45,470 bases of DNA from assembly GCF_009996845.1 (NCBI RefSeq), contig NZ_JAACYS010000018.1, forward strand, positions 1 through 45,470, written 5' to 3'. Under the pieces are notes generated by a model. It was not told the DNA's origin, ran no database searches, and saw only the letters and a program-made list of their open reading frames with translations. Origin of the DNA: Pallidibacillus pasinlerensis (GTDB taxonomy: Bacteria; Bacillota; Bacilli; Bacillales; Caldibacillaceae). Positions 1 through 9,555 of the stretch are shown here, piece by piece. A program made the translations under genes and the position numbers. Position 1 is the first letter of the stretch, and each line of letters begins with the position of its first letter.

Positions 1-102
1 TTAAATAAATGTTTAATATTTATTTAGTTCAATAAATCTAGTTAAATATACTTTTTAACAAACTAGACATTTAGCCTAAAGACTACGATAAACTAAATCT
101 AG

Positions 103-216
103 TGTCGTAATAAAAAATTTGGTAATATTAATGAAGAAAATCATTATTCCCCTGTATCAAAAATAGCTACATATAAAGATGATAAAACATGTATTACCAC
201 GATGCGTTTAATGTAA
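103..216 (+). pseudogene. decayed coding end, unrecognised
   Basis: This frame is open from 103 to the TAA at 214-216 and reads like real protein near its end (NEENHYSPVSKIATYKDD, then TCITTMRLM). No start codon with a ribosome binding site precedes it, and a stop lies just upstream at 100-102. It may be the last codons of a lost gene or chance. The rest of 1-260 is AT-rich and shows nothing else. I do not recognise the family. Confidence 0.2.
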
Positions 217-261
217 TATGAAGAATTAAGATACATAAACGTTTTTCGACTATATAATAGG

Positions 262-310
262 AAAAAGAGTTGCCAAGTCGGATTCAAATCCAATTTAGCA
301 ACTCTTTTTT
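262..310. terminator. bidirectional terminator of usp
   Basis: AAAAAGAGTTGC at 262-273 pairs with GCAACTCTTTTTT at 298-310, giving a stem flanked by A and T runs. It overlaps the usp stop codon on the minus strand and can serve either strand. Confidence 0.75.
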
Positions 311-728
311 ATTTTACCATTAGTACTGGACAGTTTACTCGTTTCATTACTTTATGACTGACACTACCAAGTACCATTGTCTGAAACGTGTTTAATCCAC
401 GGCTTCCGATCACGACTAAATCAAACTCCCCTTTATTTGCATAATCAACGATAGTGGGACCGGGATCACCATGAAGTAATTTTGTGCGATAAGAAATGTT
501 GGCCTCTTTTAGCATTTCCTCAATTGGAGCAAGTCTTTTTCGACGCTGTAATTCAAGTTCTTCTTTCCCTTGAGAATGTAGCACTTCTTGTTTTGCTTTA
601 TCATAATCAACGACATACAGAGCTTCCACGCTGCAGCCATTGATAAGAGAAGCAATTTTTACCGCTTCTTTCGTTGCGCGAAGAGAATGCTCTGAACCAT
701 CTACGGCTAAAAGAATACTTTTATACAT
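309..728 (-). CDS. universal stress protein, UspA family
   Basis: A 139-residue single-domain cytoplasmic UspA protein. It starts MYKSILLAVDGSEHS, the usual beta-1 strand with the nucleotide-contacting Asp, and near the C-terminus has the ATP-binding pattern G-x2-G-x9-G-S/T (VIGSRGLNTFQTMVLGSVS, about 107-125). Members with this motif bind ATP and are thought to modulate stress responses. The ATG follows a GGGGTGA ribosome binding site. Only 15 bp separates it from the upstream SulP transporter, so the two are probably co-transcribed, and the Usp may regulate that transporter (inference). Length is normal for the family. Confidence 0.93.
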   Translation of the reverse strand: MYKSILLAVDGSEHSLRATKEAVKIASLINGCSVEALYVVDYDKAKQEVLHSQGKEELELQRRKRLAPIEEMLKEANISYRTKLLHGDPGPTIVDYANKGEFDLVVIGSRGLNTFQTMVLGSVSHKVMKRVNCPVLMVK

Positions 729-743
729 TCATTTCACCCCAAA

Positions 744-2207
744 TTAATTAGTTGATAACTTCGGATTCGTTTCACTATATACCGCCAACTTGTCAACGAG
801 CTTCTTACTTGCGGAGTTTAGGTTTCTAATCGTTACGATATTTCCATTTTCTCGATAATTTAACACAACTTTATCTATCGCACCTACAGCAGATTCATCC
901 CAAATATGGGCATTGGCAAAATCAATTACAATGTTCTCATTTTCCACCTCTGTATCAAAGGCTTTTACAAACCCTTCAACAGAAGCGAAAAACAACTGAC
1001 CTTCAACATGATACGTTATAGTAGACTCTTCTAATTGTTTTTTCACTTTAATAGAAGAAATTTTTGCGACGAAGAATAGCGCACTTAAAATAACTCCGGC
1101 TATTACCCCTTTTGATAAATCATTCGTAAATAAAACAATACCTACTGTTACTAACATAACAAAGGCGTCGGAACGGGGTGCTTTTACTAAATATTTAAAG
1201 GAAGACCAATCAAATGTTCCGACAGAAACCATAATCATTATTCCAACTAGTACTGGCATTGGAATTTGTACAACTAAATCACCGAAAATCATAATTAAAA
1301 TGATAAGGAAAATACCAGCAACAAAAGTAGAAAGTCTACCGCGACCACCTGATTTAACATTAATAACAGATTGTCCGATCATTGCACAACCTGCCATTCC
1401 ACCAAAAAATCCAGTGACAATATTGGCAATCCCTTGTCCACGTGCTTCTCTATTTTTATTACTATCCGTCCCTGTCATATCATCCACAATCGACGCCGTT
1501 AAAAGCGTTTCTGTTAAGCCGACAATTGCTAATGATAATGAGTAAGGAAAAATAATTTGCAATGTTTCTAATGTAAATGGAACATCTGGCAATAAGAAGT
1601 TTGGTAAAGTTTGTGAAATAATACCTAAGTCTCCTACAGTACGTAATTCAGCACCGGAAAAAATCGTAACTGCAGTTAAAATAACAATCGCAACTAGAGG
1701 AGCTGGAATCGCCTTAAAAAATTTCGGCAATACATATAAAATAACTAAAGTTATCGCCACAAAAACATACGTTAAATTATTGATTCCGATAAAATGCGGT
1801 ACTTGTGCCATAAAAATTAAAATTGCTAACGCATTAACGAAGCCGATCATGACTGAGTTCGGAATAAACTTCATAAATCTTGCAATTTTAAAAACACCAA
1901 ATAAGATTTGAATAATACCAGTTAAAATTGTAGCTGCAAACAAGTACTGTACTCCATAATCGCGAACTAGAGGTACCATTACTAACGCCATCGCACCCGT
2001 TGCAGCTGAAATCATCGCTGGACGACCACCGGCAAAGGCAATAATGACCGCTATCGTAAATGAAGCGTATAAACCGACCATTGGATCAACGCCTGCAATA
2101 ATTGAGAAGGAAATTGCTTCAGGAATTAATGCTAAGGCAACAACAATCCCAGCTAAAATATCTGCTCTTATATTCGAGAACCATTCTAGTTTAATTTTTT
2201 CTACCAT
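744..2207 (-). CDS. SulP family anion transporter with STAS domain
   Basis: About 487 residues. The N-terminal two thirds is a multi-pass SLC26/SulP membrane domain ([21 protein letters not shown] is the typical first signature; [19 protein letters not shown] lies in the middle). The C-terminal ~100 residues form a cytoplasmic STAS domain (about 385-470). SulP proteins carry sulfate, bicarbonate or other anions; the substrate cannot be read from sequence. I chose ATG at 2207, because the alternative GTG at 2219 lies inside the GAGGTG ribosome binding site. It is the promoter-proximal gene of a likely two-gene operon with usp. Confidence 0.9.
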   Translation of the reverse strand: MVEKIKLEWFSNIRADILAGIVVALALIPEAISFSIIAGVDPMVGLYASFTIAVIIAFAGGRPAMISAATGAMALVMVPLVRDYGVQYLFAATILTGIIQILFGVFKIARFMKFIPNSVMIGFVNALAILIFMAQVPHFIGINNLTYVFVAITLVILYVLPKFFKAIPAPLVAIVILTAVTIFSGAELRTVGDLGIISQTLPNFLLPDVPFTLETLQIIFPYSLSLAIVGLTETLLTASIVDDMTGTDSNKNREARGQGIANIVTGFFGGMAGCAMIGQSVINVKSGGRGRLSTFVAGIFLIILIMIFGDLVVQIPMPVLVGIMIMVSVGTFDWSSFKYLVKAPRSDAFVMLVTVGIVLFTNDLSKGVIAGVILSALFFVAKISSIKVKKQLEESTITYHVEGQLFFASVEGFVKAFDTEVENENIVIDFANAHIWDESAVGAIDKVVLNYRENGNIVTIRNLNSASKKLVDKLAVYSETNPKLSTN

Positions 2208-2362
2208 GTAATTATTCACCTCAAATTCTTTAATTTCTTTCTGACCACATGGTATTCTGACACAAAAGATAAGTTTAGCATCTTCCTTCTCAAAAAGGAA
2301 CAGTTTTTTTTAATACACACTTTGATGGAATTATTGAAGGTTTTGATAATAATGGAGTGAGG

Positions 2363-2542
2363 ATGTTAGTTCCTGAATGGGTAGAAGATGATACAGATGA
2401 TGAAATGACGCGTCAGTTTAATTATGGTTACGGTCGTCCACGTAGAAGATATCGTCGTTACCGTAGACGTTATTTTCCTTTCCGTTTTTTTAGAAGAATT
2501 TTTCCAATCCCTTATTACTATCCGTACTATCCTTGGTACTAA
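2363..2542 (+). CDS. small Arg/Tyr-rich protein, possible spore coat component
   Basis: A 59-residue protein starting at ATG 2363 behind GGAGTGAGG; an in-frame GTG at 2357 lies inside that ribosome binding site. It has three parts: an acidic N-terminus (EWVEDDTDDE), a strongly basic middle of Arg-Arg-Tyr repeats (about 24-37), and an aromatic tail rich in Phe, Tyr and Pro. I do not recognise a named family. Tyr- and Arg-rich low-complexity composition resembles Bacillus coat or crust proteins, and other sporulation genes lie 2.5-5 kb away, but the assignment is inference. A strong terminator follows. Confidence 0.6.
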   Translation: MLVPEWVEDDTDDEMTRQFNYGYGRPRRRYRRYRRRYFPFRFFRRIFPIPYYYPYYPWY

Positions 2543-2586
2543 TATTAACCATATTCTTGGAGGTAAAAATTTATATTAACTTAAAA

Positions 2587-2626
2587 AAGCTTGTTTTGAA
2601 AAAGAGTTTCAAAACAAGCTTAGCAT
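2587..2626. terminator. terminator between convergent genes
   Basis: A perfect 15 bp inverted repeat, AAGCTTGTTTTGAAA at 2587-2601 and its complement at 2607-2621, with a 5 nt loop. A T run follows on the plus strand and the complementary A run precedes it. It serves the small plus-strand gene and the minus-strand arsC. Confidence 0.85.
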
Positions 2627-2664
2627 TTTTCACAAATGGGACGTTATTTAGATACGAGGTAGAA

Positions 2665-3087
2665 TTATTTCCCCGTTTCAGCAAACCGCTTAATTCTTTC
2701 TCCTATTTCATCACGAACCCGCTGAAAGACTTGCCAAATTTCTTCTTCCGTTCCTTCTGCTTTCGCTGGATCATCAAATCCCCAATGGTTCCGTTTCACA
2801 TGTGGCGGTGTGACTGGACATTTATCTTTCGCATCGCCACATAATGTCACAACGAAGTCCGCATTATTTAATATTTCTAAATCAATTATATCTGACGTTT
2901 GCTTGGAAATATCAATGCCAACCTCTTCCATCGCTTTTACTGCTTTCGGATTTAATCCATGGGCTTCTATTCCCGCACTTTTCACATCCCACTCAGCTTG
3001 ATTTAAATAATGTTTTGCCCAACCTTCTGCCATTTGACTGCGACAAGAATTTCCTGTACATAGAAAATAAATAATTTTTTTCGCCAT
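2665..3087 (-). CDS. arsC: arsenate reductase, thioredoxin-coupled type
   Basis: A 140-residue member of the low-molecular-weight tyrosine phosphatase fold. The phosphate-loop motif C-x5-R is CTGNSCR with Cys10 as nucleophile, and the redox pair is Cys83 and Cys90 ([10 protein letters not shown]). This three-cysteine relay is that of S. aureus pI258 and B. subtilis ArsC, which reduce arsenate to arsenite and are recycled by thioredoxin. ATG follows AAAGGAGTG. The gap after arsB is only 12 bp, so the reductase and the arsenite exporter are one transcript. Confidence 0.95.
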   Translation of the reverse strand: MAKKIIYFLCTGNSCRSQMAEGWAKHYLNQAEWDVKSAGIEAHGLNPKAVKAMEEVGIDISKQTSDIIDLEILNNADFVVTLCGDAKDKCPVTPPHVKRNHWGFDDPAKAEGTEEEIWQVFQRVRDEIGERIKRFAETGK

Positions 3088-3099
3088 CTCTACACTCCT

Positions 3100-4398
3100 T
3101 TAGAAAAGTAATAATGATATATAAAGTCCAATTAACGTAATAAATAAAATTGGGATAGTTAATATAATTCCAACTTTAAAGTATGTCCCCCAGGATATTT
3201 TTACTCCCTTTTGTGCTAAAACGTGGAGCCAAACTAAAGTTGCTAGTGAACCGATAGGTGTTATTTTTGGACCTAAATCGGAACCAATTACATTAGCATA
3301 CACTAAAGCCTCCCGAATCACCCCTGATGTATTCGTTTCTCCAATGGCTAAAGCATCAATCATTACTGTCGGCAAATTATTCATAACCGCAGAAAGGACA
3401 GCAGCAATAAAGCCCATTGCTATAGTAGCTATAAACAATCCTTGTTCAGCCACATATTGAATAACTTGTGATAGGGTAGAGGTTAATCCGGCATTTCCTA
3501 AACCATACACAACCACATACATGCCTATCGAAAAGAACACAATATTCCACGGGGCATTTTTTATCGCAAGCTTTGTATCTACTACTTTACTTCTTCTAGC
3601 CAACAATATAAAAACAATTGCAATTAATCCACCTATGATAGAAACAGGTACGTTAATAAATTCACTTGTGAAATAACCAATAAGTAAAATTGCTAAAACA
3701 TACCAAGAAACATAAAACAACTTTTTATCTTTAATTACATCTTTAGGATTCTTTAATTTATCCAAATCGTATGACTTTGGGATACTTTTTCTAAAATATA
3801 TTAACAGCACTGTAATTGTCGCAATTAAAGAGAAAATATTCGGAATGATCATCCGAATTGCATATTCATTAAAACCAATATTAAAGAAATCGACGGAGAC
3901 AATATTTACTAAATTACTTATAATAAATGGCAGCGATGTTGTATCGGCAATAAAGCCACTCGCCATAATAAATGGAAATAACATTTTTTCTGTAAAATGT
4001 AAATTTCGTACCATCGCTAGAACGATTGGAGTTAAAATTAATGCTGCACCATCATTGGCGAAAAGAGCTGCAACAACTGCACCTAAAATTGTTACATAAA
4101 TGAACATTTTTATGCCATTTCCCTTTGCTAATCTTGCCATATGTAATGCTGCCCATTCAAACAAACCAATTTGATCTAAAATTAATGAAATAAGAATAAT
4201 TGCTACAAAAGTTAAAGTTGCATTCCAGGTAATGTCGATCACTTCTAAAACATCACGAAAGTCAACAACTCCAACTAGTAATGCGATAAAAGCACCTGCA
4301 CAAGCTGACCAACCAATATTTAACCCCTTCGGTTGCCAAATAACAAATATTAAAGTTGCTATAAAAATAATAATTGCGAGAAATAATGTTAACGTCAA
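3100..4398 (-). CDS. arsB: arsenite efflux permease, ArsB/NhaD-like
   Basis: About 432 residues with 11-12 hydrophobic segments, matching the ArsB branch of the ion transporter superfamily ([19 protein letters not shown] and [19 protein letters not shown] are characteristic re-entrant signatures). It expels arsenite made by the adjacent ArsC. I place the start at TTG 4398, which is 8 nt after GGAGG; the longer reading from TTG 4413 would overlap its own ribosome binding site. No arsR repressor gene is seen next to the pair, which is unusual for an ars operon. Confidence 0.92.
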   Translation of the reverse strand: MTLTLFLAIIIFIATLIFVIWQPKGLNIGWSACAGAFIALLVGVVDFRDVLEVIDITWNATLTFVAIILISLILDQIGLFEWAALHMARLAKGNGIKMFIYVTILGAVVAALFANDGAALILTPIVLAMVRNLHFTEKMLFPFIMASGFIADTTSLPFIISNLVNIVSVDFFNIGFNEYAIRMIIPNIFSLIATITVLLIYFRKSIPKSYDLDKLKNPKDVIKDKKLFYVSWYVLAILLIGYFTSEFINVPVSIIGGLIAIVFILLARRSKVVDTKLAIKNAPWNIVFFSIGMYVVVYGLGNAGLTSTLSQVIQYVAEQGLFIATIAMGFIAAVLSAVMNNLPTVMIDALAIGETNTSGVIREALVYANVIGSDLGPKITPIGSLATLVWLHVLAQKGVKISWGTYFKVGIILTIPILFITLIGLYISLLLF

Positions 4399-4485
4399 AA
4401 ATGAAACCTCCAATTAACTATATAAATAAATCATAATCAAAATACACTTATATTTGTATACTTTTCTAGAACATAAAAAGAAAGC

Positions 4486-4785
4486 TTAACGGCTTCCTTC
4501 GTCAATGATTGAATTAATGTTTTCGATTGCTTTTTCTAAATCCATGTCAACCGAAGTAATGATTTGGATAATGTGATTCATTTCAGATAGAGGTTTCAAT
4601 CCATAGTAGACCACAGGTTTTTTATGTTTAAGGATCGTTCCTAATTCAACGAAAGGAATATTTTTTGAAGGAACGAAAGATAATGATTTAAAAAAGTTAT
4701 AAAACTCGTAAATGCTTTTATGATCATCGGGTACACCGTGTAACATATCATAAAACTTATCAATTGTACATAAAAGATTCCCCAT
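4486..4785 (-). CDS. hypothetical protein upstream of arsB
   Basis: A 99-residue soluble protein without a signal peptide or membrane segment. It lies 87 bp upstream of arsB on the same strand and may be the first gene of the ars transcript. It has one Cys (position 6) and no winged-helix or ArsR metal site that I can see. The C-terminal third is predicted helical with acidic residues. I do not recognise the family. A modest AAGGG ribosome binding site lies about 12 nt before the ATG. The 250 bp upstream of it (4786-5035) is AT-rich with no other gene. Confidence 0.55.
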   Translation of the reverse strand: MGNLLCTIDKFYDMLHGVPDDHKSIYEFYNFFKSLSFVPSKNIPFVELGTILKHKKPVVYYGLKPLSEMNHIIQIITSVDMDLEKAIENINSIIDEGSR

Positions 4786-5035
4786 AAAACATTCAACCCT
4801 TCAAAATTGCTCTGAAAGTTATTTTATCTAATAGACAATTTTCATTCAATAAAAATATTTATGTTTAACTATTCACAATCAATAATAAAATAAAAACTTT
4901 TTCATATAAAAAGCAACTATATTTTATTAAATCTCCACATTTTAATTGCTAAAACATTTATCAATATAGTGAATTTGTCCGTATCAAAGTAGACAAAGAA
5001 AGCATCTACTAATAACAAAGGAGGTGTTATTAATA

Positions 5036-5230
5036 ATGTTTCATTCAAGACCAGTATATTGTCCTCCTAGGTATCATGTTAGAAATAAATTTGTTAAACG
5101 AGTCCATCCAGTCATTCATCCAATTGTCCATGTTAATCGAATAAATGTAATTGATGTACCTAGACATATTATTAAACCAATTTATCGAACTGAAGTGATT
5201 CATCATAGAAGAAGATGTCGGTGGTGTTAA
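5036..5230 (+). CDS. CotD-like inner spore coat protein
   Basis: A 64-residue protein rich in His, Pro, Arg and Val with Cys near both ends (PVYCPP at the start, RRRCRWC at the end). The pattern FHSRPVYCPP, then repeated HPVIHPIVHVN, resembles B. subtilis CotD, a mother-cell-expressed coat protein. ATG 5036 sits at correct spacing from AAAGGAGGTG; an earlier GTG at 5024 lies within that site. The YjcZ-type peptide gene follows 66 bp downstream in the same direction, so both are probably expressed together late in sporulation (inference). Confidence 0.75.
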   Translation: MFHSRPVYCPPRYHVRNKFVKRVHPVIHPIVHVNRINVIDVPRHIIKPIYRTEVIHHRRRCRWC

Positions 5231-5296
5231 CTTACACCACACCTTCTCATTCGGAATTGTTTTGTAATTTTACACAATTTTTAAAGGAGGGGTTCC

Positions 5297-5398
5297 ATGA
5301 GCCACAGATACAATATGGGCGCAGGATTTGCACTAATTGTAGTCCTTTTTATTCTGCTTATCATTGTTGGTACTTCATATGTTGGTGGTGGTTACTAA
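5297..5398 (+). CDS. YjcZ family sporulation peptide
   Basis: A 33-residue peptide: [10 protein letters not shown], then one hydrophobic helix ([19 protein letters not shown]), ending GGGY. This is the hallmark of the YjcZ family of tiny sporulation membrane proteins in Bacillaceae. A strong AAAGGAGGGG ribosome binding site lies 5 nt upstream. Its exact molecular role is not established to my knowledge. It follows the CotD-like gene and is closed by a good terminator about 105 bp downstream. Confidence 0.88.
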   Translation: MSHRYNMGAGFALIVVLFILLIIVGTSYVGGGY

Positions 5399-5502
5399 AC
5401 CAAATTTTTAATTTTATTTTTGTGAAATATTATACTTCTTCGTCTCTATCACTTAGAGTTCAATTTAAACAGTTTATATCGAAGAAGGAGAAATACACGA
5501 TT

Positions 5503-5537
5503 AAAATACCACTCTTATTGAGTGGTATTTTCCCTTT
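5503..5537 (+). terminator. terminator after the YjcZ peptide gene
   Basis: AAAATACCACTC (5503-5514) pairs perfectly with GAGTGGTATTTT (5520-5531) around a 5 nt loop, followed by CCCTTTT. Confidence 0.8.
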
Positions 5538-5633
5538 TAAAATCAAATTTTTCAAACTTATATCAAACTCCAAATAAGAAATTTGCTTTTATCTTTGTTA
5601 AAAAAGTAGCAATCCAATCCACTTATTCTATTG

Positions 5634-5819
5634 TTAAAGTTCGGGATTTTCCCCATCTATATCACTTTCTTTAGTTTTAGTAGCATCTTCTTCACCAACC
5701 GCAGCCGCAGCACCACCGAATGGATCAAGGGCCCGAGCAATATTGTCTTCAGGCACCACGCCTAAACCTGAACCAACTTTATTTGTTTTTTGTTTCGTAT
5801 GTATATGCTTTTCTGCCAT
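5634..5819 (-). CDS. small hydrophilic hypothetical protein
   Basis: A 61-residue protein, MAEKHIHTKQ onward, with a basic N-terminus, a central Gly/Ala stretch (FGGAAAAVGEED) and an acidic tail. No signal peptide, membrane segment or cysteine. I chose ATG 5819, five nt after AAGGGTGG; an in-frame GTG at 5828 lies within that site. Composition and placement between sporulation genes suggest a small spore-associated protein, but I do not recognise the family. It shares its strand with spoVR, which lies upstream and has its own terminator. Confidence 0.55.
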   Translation of the reverse strand: MAEKHIHTKQKTNKVGSGLGVVPEDNIARALDPFGGAAAAVGEEDATKTKESDIDGENPEL

Positions 5820-5899
5820 TTCTGCCACCCTTTCTTATTCAATAACTTCTTCCCTAGTTATTTTGACCCATTAAAAAAATGAAATGATAGAGAAAATTT

Positions 5900-5927
5900 G
5901 ACAAAAAAACAGGCTGAAAAATCAGCC
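5900..5927 (-). terminator. spoVR terminator
   Basis: On the minus strand GGCTGA, then TTTT loop, then TCAGCC, followed by TGTTTTTTTGTC. It starts at the spoVR stop codon. Confidence 0.7.
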
Positions 5928-7346
5928 CTATAAATATCTGCGTTGTACACTCCGTCCGTCATAAGAAAACAAAATCGTTTTTTCTTCCATGATCGTTTCC
6001 ATATGAACACTTCGACCCCAAAGTTGATAAATATATGGAAGTACTTTTTCTAAGTATTTAAGGTCAAGTTCAATACCTTCATAATGATGTTTTAAATATA
6101 GTTCTCCATTTTTTAAGTAATCTCCATCATTAACGGTAATATATGGGAAGCCACCGTTTACCCGCATATTGACCAACTGATCACGAACATTTTCCCAATC
6201 TTTATCAACGATTTTATATTCTCTGCCTTGTTTTTGGAAAAGGTACATATCTTCCCGCATCACAAGTTTTTTCGTTAAATAATTTCGCAGGAACGATTGA
6301 TCTGATTCGATTTCTCTTACTTCAAAAATTTTCTCCCGACCACTTCCTGGTTTAACGCCTAGTTTTTTCATTTCTTCCGTCGGGTTGTTATACCGCTCTT
6401 CAATATCTTCAAATATTTTTAAACCTAAATAATATGGGTTAATGCCTGTTCTGGAAGGTTGCACAACATCCGCATTTAATTTTGCAAAATCAAGTGCCTC
6501 ATCACTTGTTAAATCCATCTCCCGTAAAATTCGCTGATGCCAATAAGATGCCCAGCCTTCGTTCATAATTTTCGTTTCTAATTGCGGCCAGAAATAAAGC
6601 ATTTCTTCGCGAATCATTGTCATAATATCGCGTTGCCACTCTTCTAGTTCACGACTATATTGGATAATAAATAATAGGAGATCTTTTTCTGGCTGTGGTG
6701 GGAATTTTTTCATTCGCTTTGGCTTTTTCATTTTTTGCTCATGGCGTTTATCTAAATTCCATAAATCATCATATGGTGTTGTAATGGCATGTTCATCATC
6801 TTCTTCATATTCTACATCTTCTAATGTCCAATCAAGGGTTGGTCGAACTAAAGATGGGTCAATATGTTCTTCAATTGCGAGTACTGCATCGATAAATGAT
6901 TCTACTTCTTGACGCCCATATTTTATTTCATATTGGCGGATTCGTTCAGCGGTTGCAGCCATACTTTCAACCATATCTCTTTTCGTATTTTTGAAGCGAA
7001 CGTTATTTTTGAAAAAATCACAGTGGGCTAACACATGGGCAACGATGAGTTTATTTTGAATTAAAGAGTTTGAATCAAGTAAGAATGCATAACATGGGTT
7101 GGAATTAATGACAAGTTCATAAATTTTACTTAAACCTAAATCATAATGCAGTTTCATTTTAAAAAACTGTTTTCCAAAACTCCAATGGGAAAAACGTGTC
7201 GGCATGCCGTACGCACCGAATGTATAAATAATGTCTGCGGGACAAATTTCATAACGCATCGGATAAAAATCTAAACCAAAACCTTCAGCAACCTCGGTAA
7301 TTTCCTCTATCGCACGCTGAAGTTCCTTATGCTCCTCGGCTAACAT
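5928..7346 (-). CDS. spoVR: SpoVR family protein
   Basis: A 472-residue full-length SpoVR. Typical features are the N-terminal [19 protein letters not shown] block, the HAHCDFF-like segment (here [14 protein letters not shown]), the [12 protein letters not shown] motif about 270-281, and [17 protein letters not shown]. In B. subtilis SpoVR is made in the mother cell and is needed for normal cortex formation; in other bacteria the homologue YcgB partners with a YeaH-type protein and PrkA. Neither partner is in this window. The start ATG follows a purine-rich GGGGGAGAGGG site. It is divergent from gltC. Confidence 0.95.
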   Translation of the reverse strand: MLAEEHKELQRAIEEITEVAEGFGLDFYPMRYEICPADIIYTFGAYGMPTRFSHWSFGKQFFKMKLHYDLGLSKIYELVINSNPCYAFLLDSNSLIQNKLIVAHVLAHCDFFKNNVRFKNTKRDMVESMAATAERIRQYEIKYGRQEVESFIDAVLAIEEHIDPSLVRPTLDWTLEDVEYEEDDEHAITTPYDDLWNLDKRHEQKMKKPKRMKKFPPQPEKDLLLFIIQYSRELEEWQRDIMTMIREEMLYFWPQLETKIMNEGWASYWHQRILREMDLTSDEALDFAKLNADVVQPSRTGINPYYLGLKIFEDIEERYNNPTEEMKKLGVKPGSGREKIFEVREIESDQSFLRNYLTKKLVMREDMYLFQKQGREYKIVDKDWENVRDQLVNMRVNGGFPYITVNDGDYLKNGELYLKHHYEGIELDLKYLEKVLPYIYQLWGRSVHMETIMEEKTILFSYDGRSVQRRYL

Positions 7347-7526
7347 ATCCCTCTCCCCCTTTACTATTACCTATAATTTATGAAGGAGAAGGGGGAATGA
7401 TTACTTTTCATTTTTATGTAAAAAACATAATTCATATAAAGAAAGTAGCATGTCCCTAATTGATTGAAATAATATATGATATAATTTACATTAATCTATA
7501 ATCTATATGAATGGGGAGAAATGGTG

Positions 7527-8432
7527 ATGGAACTTCGTCAGTTGCGGTATTTTGTTGAAGTTGCCGAAAGGGAACATATGACAGAAGCCGCGGAAAATTT
7601 ACATGTGGCACAATCAGCTGTTAGTTTACAAATATCGAAATTAGAAGATGAATTAGGGGTAACACTGTTTGAACGTGTTGGTCGAAATTTAAAATTAACG
7701 GATATCGGTCGAACATTTTTATTTCATATAAAAAAGGCGTTACAAGATATTGATTATGCCAAATCAAAGGTTGATGAATATTTAGATCCTGATCACGGCA
7801 CAGTGAAAATTGCTTATCCATCAAGTTTTGCTAACCATATTCTACCTACAGTGATTTCAAACTTTAAACGGCGCTATCCCGATGTAAAGTTTCATTTACG
7901 TCAAGGCACATATGCCGATTTACAAAATGCGGTTAAAAATGGAGATATTAATTTAGCATTTATGGGTCCCGCTCCAGTCGAAGATGCTGAATTACAAGTG
8001 AATGTTTTATTCACAGAGAACTTTTATGTACTCGCACCAATTAATCATCGAATTACGGAACGGGACGAAGTATCACTACACGAGTTAAAAGATGAAGATT
8101 TTGTTCTTTTTTCAGAAGGATTTATTTTGCGAAAAATTGTCGTTGATGCCTGTACCCAAGCCGGATTTTTACCGAATATTACTTCAGAAGGTGAAGATAC
8201 GGATGCGATTAAAGGGTTAGTCTCGGCTGGAATTGGGTTAAGCATCCTCCCAGAAAATACGTTATACAATAACATTCCAAGAATGACGAAAAAAATAAAA
8301 ATTTCCCATCCTGAAGTAAAACGATCGGTTGGCATTATCGCTTCTAAAACTAGAGAGCTTGCTCCTTCAGAACGAATTTTTTACGACTTTGTTACCGATT
8401 TTTTCTCGAAATTACAAGGATTTAATAATTAA
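7527..8432 (+). CDS. gltC: LysR-type regulator, GltC-like
   Basis: About 301 residues with an N-terminal helix-turn-helix (MELRQLRYFVEVAEREHMTEAAENL) and a C-terminal type 2 periplasmic-binding effector domain. Segments such as KSKVDEYLDPDHGTVKI, FSEGFILRKIVVDAC and TEGEDTDAIKGLVSAGIG match B. subtilis GltC closely as I remember it. GltC activates glutamate synthase gltAB and senses 2-oxoglutarate and glutamate. ATG 7527 is correctly spaced from GGGGAG; the upstream ATG 7521 is too close. The divergent neighbour here is spoVR, not gltAB, so any target is elsewhere. Confidence 0.85.
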   Translation: MELRQLRYFVEVAEREHMTEAAENLHVAQSAVSLQISKLEDELGVTLFERVGRNLKLTDIGRTFLFHIKKALQDIDYAKSKVDEYLDPDHGTVKIAYPSSFANHILPTVISNFKRRYPDVKFHLRQGTYADLQNAVKNGDINLAFMGPAPVEDAELQVNVLFTENFYVLAPINHRITERDEVSLHELKDEDFVLFSEGFILRKIVVDACTQAGFLPNITSEGEDTDAIKGLVSAGIGLSILPENTLYNNIPRMTKKIKISHPEVKRSVGIIASKTRELAPSERIFYDFVTDFFSKLQGFNN

Positions 8433-8449
8433 GTTTTACGCTTCAGCAT

Positions 8450-8878
8450 TTACTCGTCTATCATTTCAGATGCTAAATAAAAGCCAACAAATTGATTGCG
8501 AATCCACTCTTCATGAAACTTCTCCATCGGCGGATGGCTTTCACCAACATGATTCGTTAGTTCTAATGTAAAAGCGGGACGTTTAAATTCATCAATAAAC
8601 CAGTCTGTAAAACCACCACCTGTTGCCTCAAGAGGCGGTTTGGCAAGTTGATATCCTGTAAGGCTAGCTAAACTACTTGCTAAAAAATAATCACGATAAA
8701 TATTTTGTTGCTCACCGTATTGCCAATAAATAACATGTCCCGCTGAATGATATGCAATTGCAGACTTCGGATTTAATTCTTTAATAAATTTTACAAAAGC
8801 TTGCACTTCTTTACCTTCCAAAGGCTGTTTCCCTTTATACCCTTTAAAAGATGGTCTGTCTTTAAGGATTTTGTGCTT
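8450..8878 (-). pseudogene. truncated M14 zinc carboxypeptidase (C-terminal half)
   Basis: The open frame runs from a TAG at 8879-8881 to 8450 and encodes about 142 residues of an M14 peptidase: FKGYKGKQPLEGKEVQAF, AYHSAGHVIYW (zinc-ligand His region), GGGFTDWF and RPAFTLELTNHVGE with the catalytic Glu. Bacillus proteins of this kind cleave gamma-D-glutamyl-diamino acid bonds in cell wall peptides. The N-terminal half with the H-x2-E zinc motif is missing, and no start codon with a ribosome binding site remains. It is a remnant, convergent with gltC. Confidence 0.8.
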
Positions 8879-9057
8879 CTACAATATAATCTGCCTTTCC
8901 TTTAGTGGGATTAAGGATGAAAAAGCAAAACAACAACAAGAAAATTTTCTTTACCAACAATTTCACTTCCAATTACGTTTTTCACATTTTTATTTTTCTC
9001 CTGTTCCGTTTTAAAACCTAACGAATATACTGGAAAATTGATACGACCTTTAAAAAT
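8862..9057 (-). pseudogene. decayed coding stretch, unrecognised
   Basis: On the minus strand two frames read like protein: a stretch around KGRINFPVYSLGFK and NVIGSEIVGKENFLVVV in one frame, then KGKADYIVEAQNP and a TAA at 8862 in another. This suggests a frameshifted relic abutting the M14 remnant. I do not recognise the family and see no intact gene in 8879-9138. Confidence 0.25.
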
Positions 9058-9138
9058 ATGGTTTGTTAAGTTTTACTTTGTAAAATAATTTGCCGACTGC
9101 TCAAAATACTAGTAACCCCTGCACAAGGGAGGTTTCAA

Positions 9139-9387
9139 ATGAACAAAGCAGATTATGATCGTGCACTGTACTACACCTATCATTCCCAATGGGATAATTT
9201 GCTTTTACTAATGGTCCGCACAAAGGATGATTTTTTATCAAAAAAAATCGAACATTTTCTACACGCCTATTATTTTCAAAAAGATCATGCAGTAGTGGAA
9301 AATTACTTAATTTCTCTGCTTGCTTATGCTGATCATGCAAACGAACAAGCAATGATAATGCAACAAGATGTGATTTTTTCTGTCTAA
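9139..9387 (+). CDS. YhdB-like small protein
   Basis: An 82-residue soluble protein starting MNKADYDRALYYTYHSQWDN with the conserved-looking core LLMVRTKDDFLSKKIEHFLHAYYF. From memory this matches the B. subtilis YhdB family, whose gene lies in the same neighbourhood as spoVR in that species, which supports the call. Function is unknown. The AGGGAGG ribosome binding site is 8 nt before the ATG. A terminator follows. Confidence 0.7.
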   Translation: MNKADYDRALYYTYHSQWDNLLLLMVRTKDDFLSKKIEHFLHAYYFQKDHAVVENYLISLLAYADHANEQAMIMQQDVIFSV

Positions 9388-9413
9388 CTGGTGAGGACGA
9401 AAGAAACTTGCTT

Positions 9414-9445
9414 GACCTAACAAAACACGTTAGGTCCTTTTTAAT
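9414..9445 (+). terminator. terminator after the YhdB-like gene
   Basis: GACCTAAC (9414-9421) pairs with GTTAGGTC (9429-9436), followed by CTTTTTAATTTT. Confidence 0.75.
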
Positions 9446-9555
9446 TTTCAAAAAATTCCGGGATTCAATTTGTTTTAAAAGCATTCTAAAATAACATATG
9501 CTAAAATTATCCATAGGACAAGTCATTTTTTTTTAATAAATGTGGGGTGGACTTG

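Noticed and set aside
2533-3074. Several open frames opposite arsC
   Set aside because: They are antisense shadows of a well-supported gene and lack ribosome binding sites.
9388-9413. Hammerhead-like string CTGGTGAG ... CGAAAG after the YhdB-like gene
   Set aside because: The invariant CUGAUGA is changed (G for A), stem II is absent and no helices I or III can be drawn.
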